A stretch of 8,049 nucleotides of DNA from Clostridia bacterium (GCA_029256365.1 JAQSYB010000152.1:1-8049); one strand, 5' to 3'. Counted from the first letter of the stretch, positions 1 through 5,390 are shown. Numbers and translations: made by a program. The notes: generated by a model from the letters alone, not told the origin.

Positions 1-40
1 AATCTTAAGATCCTTCAGTCGCTACTCCTTCAGGATGACA
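1..40. repeat. Right part of a dispersed palindromic intergenic repeat (cut by window edge)
   Basis: This stretch runs AATCTTAAGATCCTTCAG...CCTTCAGGATGACA. It matches the right-hand part of the element that recurs at 92-150, where the order is left half, AATCTTAAATCCTTCAC, then TTCAGGATGA. The end ...GGATGACA is an imperfect inverse of the TGTCATTCTG that opens the other copies, so the whole unit looks like a short palindromic, MITE- or REP-like sequence. The left half of this copy lies outside the window. It holds no open reading frame. Confidence 0.6.
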
Positions 41-91
41 GCATGAATATTTCTTTCCATATAAGTCTTGTTATCAATCGATTTTAGAACT

Positions 92-150
92 TGTCATTCT
101 GAACGCAGTGAAGAATCTTAAATCCTTCACTTATTGCTTCTTCAGGATGA
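92..150. repeat. Dispersed palindromic intergenic repeat, full-length copy
   Basis: The copy opens with TGTCATTCTGAACGCAGTG and AAGAATCTTAAATCC, and ends TTCTTCAGGATGA. Its first 28 bases recur exactly at 5482-5509, more than 5 kb away and next to an unrelated gene. Its last part matches positions 1-40. It lies just past the terminator of the small gene at 192-419 and is non-coding. Similar short palindromes are common between genes in Clostridia; the function here is unknown. Confidence 0.7.
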
Positions 151-164
151 ATAACATATTTTTG

Positions 165-188
165 AAAAAAGCAGGAGTTCATCCTGCT
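165..188 (-). terminator. Intrinsic terminator of the 75-residue gene
   Basis: Read on the minus strand, AGCAGGA and TCCTGCT form a perfect 7-bp stem around the loop TGAAC, followed at once by a run of T. It starts a few bases after the stop codon at 192-194, the expected place for a factor-independent terminator. Confidence 0.8.
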
Positions 189-191
189 GCT

Positions 192-419
192 TTATATCGT
201 ACTCTTTTCTAAAATACTCAATATATTGTTTATATCTGCATTTCCCTGTTGAATACCTTGTACAATTTCATCAAAGCATACCTTTATCTTTTCATATTCA
301 CTATACTCATGATAAAAAATCTTTTCCCCGTTGTTGTTTATGATTTGTACCACATATGTATTGTCATCTTGATTGAGCATGATTGTGTTATCTTCAATTA
401 TAAATTCTCTTAGAAGCAT
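192..419 (-). CDS. Small hypothetical protein, 75 residues
   Basis: I do not recognise this protein. It is small, acidic and soluble: no signal peptide, membrane segment or cysteine pair is visible, and it has a single Cys near residue 48. The first half alternates polar and hydrophobic residues (strand-like, for example NTYVVQIINN and EKIFYHEY). The C-terminal part (about residues 40-73) looks helical. It is likely a real gene because a strong site, GGGAGG, sits 5 bases before the ATG, a promoter with an extended -10 lies upstream (476-503), and a clean terminator follows directly after the stop. It therefore appears to be its own transcription unit, separate from the ECF sigma operon, which ends at the terminator at 541-580. 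No function is proposed. Confidence 0.7.
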   Translation of the reverse strand: MLLREFIIEDNTIMLNQDDNTYVVQIINNNGEKIFYHEYSEYEKIKVCFDEIVQGIQQGNADINNILSILEKSTI

Positions 420-475
420 ATTTTCCTCCCATTTTGCTGCGATTATATTGCATTCAATAATAAAACATGAAACTC

Positions 476-503
476 ATTATACCACAATGAATTGTAGAGT
501 GAA
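476..503 (-). promoter_or_regulatory. Predicted sigma-A promoter of the 75-residue gene
   Basis: On the minus strand there is TTCACT (4 of 6 to TTGACA), a 16-base spacer, and TATAAT preceded by TGG, making an extended -10. Transcription would start near 469, leaving a leader of about 50 bases before the ATG at 419. A second TATAAT lies closer to the gene but lacks a fair -35 box. Confidence 0.5.
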
Positions 504-540
504 AGCAATATCCCGAAAGTACATTCGTATTATATGTAAT

Positions 541-580
541 TTTAAATAAAAAATAAGCATTGCTTCACACAATGCCTATT
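541..580 (-). terminator. Intrinsic terminator of the ECF sigma operon
   Basis: On the minus strand, AATAGGCATTG pairs with CAATGCTTATT (11 bp with one G-U) around a 7-base loop and is followed by TTTTTTATTT. It lies about 9 bases past the stop of the bactofilin-like gene. The other strand also carries five T after the stem, so some bidirectional activity is possible. Confidence 0.85.
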
Positions 581-588
581 TTTACCTT

Positions 589-1476
589 TTAGAGTGCTTT
601 TTTTCTAACGAACAATCCGCCCACTCTTGTATCAAAGGCAACTCCTAAACCAACAAAGAACACTGCCATGGCGGCAAGTGCGCCAAGTATAGGTATGATT
701 CCCAAGGCATTTATTACTACAAAGCCTATGAGCAGGTGTATATAGACGGCGTTTCTACCTTCCACTGCTGCCGCTATCTTCTGACCTAAAGCGATATACA
801 CAGCGGTAGTACTAATTAACACAACAATCAAGAATGCAAATATCAACAGTATTGCAGGAATAATTCCTATAATTGTTATCATCAAAATAGGGATTAACAA
901 TATGAATACAAGCATCACCAATAACCCTATACCAAAAAGTCGCACTTGACCTCCCTGACTGCTTTGCACCATTTGTCTTATTCGCTCTGGCAAAATCGCT
1001 GCAACCAAACAGGACAATCCATAAACAATCATCATTCCTATCACTGAACCAAAGCTCATGTTTGGCATTACATCAAAACCTTTTGGCATAAATCCAGCCT
1101 TTGTATCAGAAATTTCTCCTCTGATAACAGCCCCTTGTTCTCTATTTACACTGCCAAATACACCTACGGCATCGCCGCCAACAATGGCATCCTGATGCAC
1201 ATTTACACTGCCAAATACAGCTACAATATCGCCCTTTGCTTCTCCATATAGATCAACATTGCCAAATACAGCTACAACATCTCCCCTAATAGTACCTTTA
1301 ATTTCAAGATTTCCAAATACAGTCACAGCATCACCAGTTACAATATCCCCAGCAGGTATTACTTCATTATCAAATAGTGTAATACTATCTCCATTGTTTA
1401 TATCAAAACGAAAAGCTGAAAACATAATCAATGCAATCACTAGAAATGCAATACATATAAAATTTTTACCTTTCAT
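589..1476 (-). CDS. Membrane protein with bactofilin-like beta-repeat region, ECF sigma operon effector candidate
   Basis: This is a 295-residue protein. A signal peptide or N-terminal membrane anchor covers about residues 5-22. Four near-identical motifs follow at 48-55, 65-72, 82-89 and 101-108, each of the form GD-x-V-x-VFG, spaced 17-19 residues apart. This periodicity is typical of the polymer-forming (bactofilin/DUF583-like) right-handed beta-helix, with one rung per repeat. The C-terminal half carries about four to five hydrophobic segments (around 144-162, 181-200, 201-224, 243-262 and 263-282) and ends in a basic RKK tail. The repeat region would lie outside the cell if residues 5-22 act as a signal sequence; that is inferred. 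AGGAGG sits 7 bases before the ATG. It is the last gene of the sigma/anti-sigma operon, 23 bp after the anti-sigma stop. The molecular role is unknown; an envelope-associated scaffold is plausible. The repeat family is fairly sure, polymer formation is not. Confidence 0.85.
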   Translation of the reverse strand: MKGKNFICIAFLVIALIMFSAFRFDINNGDSITLFDNEVIPAGDIVTGDAVTVFGNLEIKGTIRGDVVAVFGNVDLYGEAKGDIVAVFGSVNVHQDAIVGGDAVGVFGSVNREQGAVIRGEISDTKAGFMPKGFDVMPNMSFGSVIGMMIVYGLSCLVAAILPERIRQMVQSSQGGQVRLFGIGLLVMLVFILLIPILMITIIGIIPAILLIFAFLIVVLISTTAVYIALGQKIAAAVEGRNAVYIHLLIGFVVINALGIIPILGALAAMAVFFVGLGVAFDTRVGGLFVRKKAL

Positions 1477-1499
1477 GCTAACCTCCTATTTTGCATCAT

Positions 1500-2072
1500 T
1501 CATTTTAAGTCTGCGAAATCACTATTCTTTTTCATATTCATCATACGATACAGCATTAAGCCGACTGCCACAAAAGCAAAAATCCATAAGAATATAAAAA
1601 TCGTATACTCTCTAAATATAATATCTCTTACAACCATCAGCTTACCTAGATAAAGTGATATGGCTACAAAGCCATCCTTTGCTTTTTCGACTAGTAAATA
1701 TATCATGTCCAGTAACCCTTGGAAGGAAACGATAGGTGCAACACCCATCATCGGGAATATTACATAAGAAATAATATTATAAGTAAATAGAACCAGCCCT
1801 ACAAATCCCATTATCCAACATGTGAGCTGCTTTGCATTTACATGAAACTGCTTCTGATTGAGTACTGCTGTCATAATGTTAGCAGTAAGCCCAGCTGGAG
1901 GCTCAAGGTCGGGTAAAGTTTCTATTTCAAATATAACATCCTTCAATACTTCGAACTCTTCTGAACAGCCAGGGCATTTTTGATTGTGACGCAATAATTG
2001 TTCCAGTTCTAATTCGCTTATGTTTCCATCAAAATATTTCATTGTTAAATTGCTTATTTGCTTGCATTCCAT
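1500..2072 (-). CDS. Transmembrane zinc-finger (ZAS-type) anti-sigma factor
   Basis: This is a 190-residue protein that probably binds and holds the ECF sigma factor encoded just upstream. Its N-terminus shows the anti-sigma zinc-domain pattern: Cys3, then His29-x3-Cys33-x2-Cys36 (HNQKCPGC). The stretch LPDLEPPAGLTANIMTAV at about 53-70, often seen after this domain, leads to a transmembrane helix at about 84-106. A second hydrophobic helix at about 156-177 is followed by a basic, Lys-rich tail. The middle region (about 120-148) is amphipathic. The ATG is preceded by AAGGAGGG about 9 bases away, inside the last codons of the sigma gene. The two genes overlap by 19 bp, which suggests translational coupling and matched synthesis. 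Signal release by regulated proteolysis is known for such factors but cannot be seen here. Confidence 0.92.
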   Translation of the reverse strand: MECKQISNLTMKYFDGNISELELEQLLRHNQKCPGCSEEFEVLKDVIFEIETLPDLEPPAGLTANIMTAVLNQKQFHVNAKQLTCWIMGFVGLVLFTYNIISYVIFPMMGVAPIVSFQGLLDMIYLLVEKAKDGFVAISLYLGKLMVVRDIIFREYTIFIFLWIFAFVAVGLMLYRMMNMKKNSDFADLK

Positions 2073-2626
2073 ACCCTTTCGCCCTCCTTATCTGCATGAA
2101 TCAGATATTCCTTTAACATTTGTCTAGCTCTATATAATCTATTTTTGACAATGGTTAGAGATTCACCTGTAATGTCCATGATCTCCTGGTAAGATAAATT
2201 CCTGTGATGAAAAAGTATAATAAACTCCTTATACTTTTCTGGCAGCTTATTTATGGCTTCCAATACCATCCTTTGATTTTCTTTTCTTACAACCTGCTCT
2301 TCTGGAGTAGGGTCCTCATCACAAATATTGAATTGCTCGTCAATTGGCAGGGTTTCACCCTTTCTTTTTCTTAGATTATCCAAGCACAAGTTTGTGGTTA
2401 TTTTTAATGCCCAGGTAGAAAACTTGAACTCTGGATTGTATCTTGAAAGAGAATTGTATATTCGTATAAAAGCTTCCTGGGTTACATCCTCTGCTTCTTC
2501 CCGGTTACCCATCATTCTATAGGCGGTATTGAATACCAGCTTCTTATATCTGTTAACCAAATGTTCAAAGGACTCTACGTCTCCACCTATGCATTGATTT
2601 ATAATCTCTATATCACTGGCATCCAA
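2054..2626 (-). CDS. ECF-family (group 4) RNA polymerase sigma factor
   Basis: This is a 190-residue protein of the usual ECF size. Region sigma-2 spans about residues 22-89, with AEDVTQEAFIRIYNSL (core binding) and FSTWALKITTNLCLDNLRKRK (-10 recognition). Region sigma-4 spans about 122-174 and contains the helix-turn-helix SYQEIMDITGESLTIVKNRLYRAR, which contacts the -35 box. No extra C-terminal domain is present. The start codon is TTG: AAGGTGG lies about 7 bases upstream of it, and there is no in-frame ATG between it and the upstream spacer. It is the first gene of a three-gene operon with a transmembrane anti-sigma factor and a bactofilin-like membrane protein, so its regulon probably concerns the cell envelope (inference). 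Autoregulation is usual in the family, but I could not place a convincing ECF-type promoter upstream. Confidence 0.95.
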   Translation of the reverse strand: MDASDIEIINQCIGGDVESFEHLVNRYKKLVFNTAYRMMGNREEAEDVTQEAFIRIYNSLSRYNPEFKFSTWALKITTNLCLDNLRKRKGETLPIDEQFNICDEDPTPEEQVVRKENQRMVLEAINKLPEKYKEFIILFHHRNLSYQEIMDITGESLTIVKNRLYRARQMLKEYLIHADKEGERVWNASK

Positions 2627-2652
2627 TTTATCGCCACCTTTATGGTATCTAA

Positions 2653-2690
2653 TTCTTTTTTAAATCTTTTTTAATTCTTTTCTATTCTTA
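2653..2690. other. Helically phased A/T-tracts (predicted bent DNA) upstream of the sigma gene
   Basis: Short T-runs on the plus strand each follow an (A)TTC or ATC step. The C of each step falls at 2655, 2666, 2677 and 2687, giving intervals of 11, 11 and 10 bases. A-tracts repeated at the helical period are the classic signature of intrinsic curvature. The tract lies 27 bases or more upstream of the TTG start of the sigma gene, in its leader or promoter region. Confidence 0.45.
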
Positions 2691-2726
2691 TTTACGATAT
2701 GGAATGAAATATGTCTGAAAATTTTC

Positions 2727-2748
2727 GGAACGACACAGGGGTCGTTCC
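2727..2748. repeat. Perfect 8-bp inverted repeat (hairpin) in the spacer
   Basis: GGAACGAC and GTCGTTCC flank the loop ACAGGG. There is no T-run on either side, so a terminator is unlikely. It lies about 100 bp upstream of the sigma gene. Similar GGGAACGAC-type palindromes recur between genes in some Clostridia (recollection, not tested). The minus-strand GGAAC resembles an ECF -35 element, but no matching -10 sits at the right distance. Confidence 0.5.
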
Positions 2749-2812
2749 CTACATATGGGAATATTGATATACTCCGTAATAAAAGGCTCAGCGCATCGAG
2801 CGCCTTCGCCTT

Positions 2813-2840
2813 TTGCCTAGATTTGCTTTGCAAATGGCAA
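2813..2840. repeat. Nested inverted repeat (stem with a 3-base bulge)
   Basis: Outer arms TTGCC and GGCAA enclose inner arms ATTTGC and GCAAAT around a TTT loop, with TAG bulged on one side. Together with the hairpin at 2727-2748 and the GC-rich stretch at 2785-2810, it makes the 230-bp spacer between rimI and the sigma gene unusually rich in structure. No gene is supported in this spacer. Confidence 0.45.
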
Positions 2841-2844
2841 TAAA

Positions 2845-2876
2845 TAAAACAAAAAGGCCCCAAGAGCCTTTTATTT
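2845..2876 (-). terminator. Intrinsic terminator of the tsaE-tsaB/rimI operon, possibly bidirectional
   Basis: On the minus strand, AAAGGC and GCCTTT pair around a 7-base loop and are followed by TTGTTTTATTT. The stem begins at the stop codon of the rimI remnant (2871-2873). The plus strand also reads into ATTTTTT after the stem. Confidence 0.75.
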
Positions 2877-3026
2877 TTTCCACATGATCAAAGCATCTTC
2901 CCCTGTATCACTATAATAGCCTTTCCGTATGCCAACTTCCTCGAAGCCCAACTTTTTGTACAGGTTAATTGCAGGTGTATTTGTAACTCTTACCTCTAAG
3001 GTCAAGCTAACTATGCTTTCTTTTTT
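2871..3026 (-). pseudogene. rimI: Frameshifted C-terminal remnant of RimI (GNAT acetyltransferase)
   Basis: These 51 codons encode the end of a RimI-type ribosomal-protein S18 N-alpha-acetyltransferase. They contain SLTLEVRVTNTPAINLYKKL, with the conserved Glu of the LEVR strand and the N-x-x-A-x-x-LY-x-x-x-GF motif, then KGYYSDTGEDALIMW with the family's catalytic-type Tyr. They follow the upstream half (in the tsaB fusion) directly, but in another frame. Compared with E. coli RimI, about 11 residues are missing between the RGQGIG acetyl-CoA loop and KKESIV, together with a one-base offset, which fits a deletion of about 32 bp. The missing piece is the helix that follows the pyrophosphate-binding loop. 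There is no ribosome binding site for separate translation. Either the gene is inactivated or the sequence has a local deletion error. Confidence 0.8.
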
Positions 3027-3969
3027 CACCGATTCCTTGACCTCTATAATCAGGGTGTACTGCGATATTGGTGATGTGCGCTTCATCTACTATAAACCAC
3101 ATTCCACCGTAGCCCACCACTGTATCTCCCAATTCAGCCACCACATATCGTGCCTTTTGGTTCACCTGCATCTCTTCCAAAAAGGATTCTCTAGACCAAG
3201 GTGTTCTAAAGCTTAGCTTTTCAATATCCCATACATCATCTACATCCTTCAGCTCCATGGCTCGAATAGCAATTCCTTGCTTCTTCTCGTACTCCACCTC
3301 CGCCTGTGACTTCCTGATATATACTGGTCTAAAGCTGTAGCAGCTATCCAGCTCACCCTTTTCCTGCATATGTCTAGCAATCATCGCACTGGAACTGGCT
3401 CGGGCCAGCAAGTGTCCTGCAGGTGCTATGTAAATGCTGCTATTTGCTGTATCTATATATTTTGCTGCAACTTCTGTGCCTTCTCCTAATAGAGCAACTT
3501 GTTCTCCATAGCTCTCTAGCTTTTGAACAAGCTCATTGGCATCAATTACCCTATAGTCCTCCAGCTTAATGAGCTGATTGTCTTCCCATTTGTATAATGC
3601 ACTGTATACTGCTCCTCTTTGCGCATCCAGCACAGGGCACACCAGCCCATTAAAGTGATATAGATTATAAGCCAATGCATCCAATGTAGGAATCGCTGCG
3701 ATAGGCTTATCAAACACTTGGGCCATAGCCTTTATGGCAGAAGCACCAATACGCAAACCCGTAAAGGATCCTGGTCCTGCTGCACAGGCGTATAAATCAA
3801 TTTCCTCTGGTTTTTTTCCACAGGACTGAAGCATTTCATCTATCATAAGCATAAGCTTTCGCGAATGACTTTTCCCGCTGTCTTGTATGTATTCAGCCAA
3901 CAATCTACCATCTTCCATCAATGCTGTAGTCGCTATGGCAGTAGATGTATCAATGGCTAGTATTAACAT
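3007..3969 (-). CDS. tsaB: TsaB (t6A tRNA modification) fused to an N-terminal RimI half
   Basis: Residues 1-232 of 320 are TsaB, the partner of TsaD and TsaE in making threonylcarbamoyl-adenosine at tRNA position 37. The ASKHA-fold signatures are ILAIDTST at 3-10, AGPGSFTGLRIG at 64-75 and PVLDAQRGAVYSALY at 112-126. From about residue 233 the frame passes without a stop into RimI (IAIRAMELKDVDDVWDIEKL, then TPWSRESF and HPDYRGQGIG at 305-314). It then ends in six foreign residues (EKRKHS) because of the deletion described for the rimI remnant. The chosen ATG has GAGGAG 10 bases upstream and starts exactly at MLILAIDTST; a longer reading adds 17 residues with no family match. It overlaps tsaE by 20 bp. 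TsaB-RimI fusions are known in some Firmicutes. The TsaB part looks fully intact; the acetyltransferase part should not fold. Confidence 0.92.
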   Translation of the reverse strand: MLILAIDTSTAIATTALMEDGRLLAEYIQDSGKSHSRKLMLMIDEMLQSCGKKPEEIDLYACAAGPGSFTGLRIGASAIKAMAQVFDKPIAAIPTLDALAYNLYHFNGLVCPVLDAQRGAVYSALYKWEDNQLIKLEDYRVIDANELVQKLESYGEQVALLGEGTEVAAKYIDTANSSIYIAPAGHLLARASSSAMIARHMQEKGELDSCYSFRPVYIRKSQAEVEYEKKQGIAIRAMELKDVDDVWDIEKLSFRTPWSRESFLEEMQVNQKARYVVAELGDTVVGYGGMWFIVDEAHITNIAVHPDYRGQGIGEKRKHS

Positions 3970-4426
3970 GTTGCCCCAACTCCTCAATAATCTTTTGATA
4001 CCTTTCTCCTGAAGCATCAAAAATAATCTCTCTTGAATCCTCTTCCTTGCTCCTTAGTATTGTAATCCAAAGCCTCTCCTGAGGAATGATATCTTTTACA
4101 ATATCTGCCCATTCTACTACCACTGCTCCGTCACCGAAGAAATATTCTTCATAGCCCAGCTCATACATTTCCTCTACGCCCTCTAAACGATACACGTCAA
4201 AATGGAAAAGCGGTATGCTGCCATTATACTCATTTATAATTGTATATGTAGGACTTGTTATAAATTCCTTTATATCCAAGCCTGCTCCAATGCCCTTTGT
4301 AAAAGCAGTCTTACCTGCTCCTAGGTCTCCTGTAAGGCATATAATATCCCCTTGCTGAAGTATTTTACCTAAACTTTCTCCCAGCTTGTAGGTTTGCTCT
4401 GCACTTTTTGAAATTATTCTTAGCAT
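3950..4426 (-). CDS. tsaE: TsaE, ATPase of tRNA t6A synthesis
   Basis: This is a 158-residue P-loop ATPase of the usual family length. It energises the TsaB-TsaD complex during t6A37 formation in the cytoplasm. The Walker A motif GDLGAGKT lies at residues 33-40. The family signatures SPTYTI (58-63), HFDVYR (75-80) and VVEWAD (103-108) are all present. GGAGGG lies about 6 bases before the ATG. It is the first gene of the operon, with a promoter at 4458-4486, and its stop overlaps the start of tsaB by 20 bp, so the two are likely translated together. The third partner, TsaD, is not encoded in this window. Identification is firm. Confidence 0.96.
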   Translation of the reverse strand: MLRIISKSAEQTYKLGESLGKILQQGDIICLTGDLGAGKTAFTKGIGAGLDIKEFITSPTYTIINEYNGSIPLFHFDVYRLEGVEEMYELGYEEYFFGDGAVVVEWADIVKDIIPQERLWITILRSKEEDSREIIFDASGERYQKIIEELGQHVNTSH

Positions 4427-4457
4427 TATTACCCTCCAAGAAATTATTACTAGTCCT

Positions 4458-4486
4458 ATTATATCCGTTTTATTTTAAATTGTACA
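4458..4486 (-). promoter_or_regulatory. Predicted sigma-A promoter of tsaE-tsaB
   Basis: On the minus strand there is TGTACA (4 of 6 to TTGACA), exactly 17 bases, then TATAAT. Transcription would start near 4451, about 25 bases before the ATG of tsaE. The -35 box lies between the arms of a perfect inverted repeat. Confidence 0.65.
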
Positions 4487-4503
4487 TATTGCGCAATTTA
4501 AAA
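4473..4503. promoter_or_regulatory. Perfect 10-bp inverted repeat around the tsaE -35 box (possible operator)
   Basis: TTTTAAATTG (4473-4482) and CAATTTAAAA (4494-4503) are exact inverse copies separated by 11 bases. The repeat overlaps the spacer and -35 region of the tsaE promoter and abuts the ribU terminator, whose U-tract forms part of one arm. It could be a protein-binding site, or part of the symmetry may just reflect the terminator tail. Confidence 0.4.
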
Positions 4504-4547
4504 GCCTCATAGCTTAGTATTATATAAAACACCTAAACTATGAGGCT
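4495..4547 (-). terminator. Intrinsic terminator of ribU
   Basis: AGCCTCATAG (4503-4512) and CTATGAGGCT (4538-4547) form a perfect 10-bp stem. A second short pairing (TTAG/CTAA) continues it inside the loop. On the minus strand the stem is followed by TTTTAAATT. It lies 16 bases past the ribU stop codon. Confidence 0.8.
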
Positions 4548-4563
4548 CAATTTTGTCTGTTGT

Positions 4564-5115
4564 TTATTTCTTGTGTAGGATTGGTGACAATCTCTTGTAA
4601 ATGAGTATTGTAATTACCGAAACAATTACACCCTTAATCAGGTTAAACGGCAATGTGGTTGTATAGATTACATTTAATATAACGGAGATTGGACCCTCAA
4701 ACAACGCTGGTGCATACAGTGGAAGCAGTATATAGTAATTCGCAAAACACATTACGATGGTCATTACTACTGTACCAACTGCCAAGCCTATAATCGCACT
4801 GGCTTTTCTTTTGCTTCTAAAGTATATTAAGCTTGCAACAATTACAAAGGATGAACCTGTCAAGAAGTTGGCAAGCTCTCCAACTCCGCCGGTTTCTGGC
4901 TTTGTGATAAAGTGTAATATGTTCTTAATAAGCTCAATTACTACTCCAGCCATTGGACCAAAGGCGAAAGCACCTACGATTGCAGGAATATCACTAAGAT
5001 CCATCTTTAAATATGGCGCACTGGGAAGCAAAGGGAATTCTAAAAACATTATTATGAAAGACAATGCAGACAGCATACCTACCTTAACCATTAACTGAAC
5101 TCTTGAATTTCTCAT
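4564..5115 (-). CDS. ribU: Riboflavin ECF transporter substrate-binding subunit (RibU)
   Basis: This is a 183-residue integral membrane protein with about six hydrophobic segments. It probably binds riboflavin as the S component of an energy-coupling-factor transporter, whose shared A and T subunits are not in this window. The family signature is clear: PYLKMDLSDIPAIVGAFAFG followed by GPMAGVVIELIKNILH, close to the N-terminus. The C-terminus ends in a basic Lys-rich tail. The ATG at 5113-5115 is chosen because AGGAGGAG lies 5 bases upstream; a longer reading to a TTG at 5142 would swallow this site. An FMN riboswitch and terminator in the leader support both the identity and the ligand. It forms its own transcription unit, from the promoter at 5362-5390 to the terminator at 4495-4547. 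Confidence 0.95.
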   Translation of the reverse strand: MRNSRVQLMVKVGMLSALSFIIMFLEFPLLPSAPYLKMDLSDIPAIVGAFAFGPMAGVVIELIKNILHFITKPETGGVGELANFLTGSSFVIVASLIYFRSKRKASAIIGLAVGTVVMTIVMCFANYYILLPLYAPALFEGPISVILNVIYTTTLPFNLIKGVIVSVITILIYKRLSPILHKK

Positions 5116-5160
5116 CGTTTCTCCTCCTAAAATACATATCAATAATATCTGTTATATTTG

Positions 5161-5195
5161 AAAATAAAAAATCCCTGAAGTAATACTCCAGGGAC
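5161..5195 (-). terminator. Riboswitch-controlled intrinsic terminator upstream of ribU
   Basis: On the minus strand, TCCCTGGAG pairs with CTTCAGGGA (9 bp, one G-U) around the loop TATTA, followed by TTTTTTATTTT. It sits between the FMN aptamer and the ribU ribosome binding site. Its 3' arm repeats exactly the first conserved bases of the aptamer, so the 5' arm could pair with either. Confidence 0.88.
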
Positions 5196-5220
5196 ATAAA
5201 TAGACATAGATATAACTATC

Positions 5221-5337
5221 CTATCTTCTTTCATCCAGACTTTACTGTCGGCTTCGGAGTTGAACCGAATCTGCACTGCTACGCACTGCTCGCGGGCTTT
5301 ACCGCCGGTAGGGAATTACACCCATCCCTGAAGATTG
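5221..5337 (-). ncRNA. FMN riboswitch (RFN element)
   Basis: The minus strand carries the conserved RFN core almost unchanged. It reads ATCTTCAGGGATGGGTG, then AATTCCCTACCGGCGGTAA, AGCCCGCGAGC, a variable arm, GATTCGGTTCAACTCCGAAG with CCGACAGTAAAGTCTGGATG, and finally AAAGAAGAT, which closes stem P1 with ATCTTC. It binds flavin mononucleotide. With the terminator 26 bases downstream, the expected logic is attenuation: FMN bound, ribU off. The variable stem AGCAGTGCGTAGCAGTGCA is short. Confidence 0.97.
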
Positions 5338-5361
5338 TTAGGTTTTTAACTTTTCATTAAT

Positions 5362-5390
5362 ATTATAGCTCTATCTTTTATAATTGTAAA
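5362..5390 (-). promoter_or_regulatory. Sigma-A promoter of the FMN riboswitch-ribU transcript
   Basis: On the minus strand there is TTTACA (5 of 6 to TTGACA), 17 bases, then TATAAT. The predicted start near 5355 lies about 18 bases before the first aptamer stem, as expected for a riboswitch leader. Confidence 0.75.

Noticed and set aside
1259..1597. Plus-strand open frame of 112 codons opposite the bactofilin-like gene
   Set aside because: It arises from the repeated GD-x-V-x-VFG codons read in antisense, crosses into the anti-sigma gene, and shows no start signal.
2700..2760. ECF-type autoregulatory promoter (GGAAC with a CGT-type -10) upstream of the sigma gene
   Set aside because: GGAAC occurs on the minus strand within the palindrome, but no CGT-type -10 lies 15-17 bases downstream; the hexamer is explained by the hairpin.
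2660..2863. Minus-strand open frame of 67 codons in the spacer before the sigma gene
   Set aside because: It runs through several hairpins and repeat-like DNA, has no ribosome binding site and no recognisable protein features; it is best explained as chance.
3970..4020. Upstream start for tsaB adding 17 residues
   Set aside because: The additional residues match nothing in TsaB and overlap tsaE further; the ATG at 3967-3969 has a good ribosome binding site and begins at the conserved strand.
4757..5098. Plus-strand open frame opposite ribU
   Set aside because: It is a shadow of a certain gene with no ribosome binding site; its composition follows from the membrane-protein codons on the other strand.
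5116..5142. Upstream TTG start for ribU adding nine residues
   Set aside because: The additional codons contain the AGGAGGAG ribosome binding site of the ATG at 5115, which gives the family's normal N-terminus.
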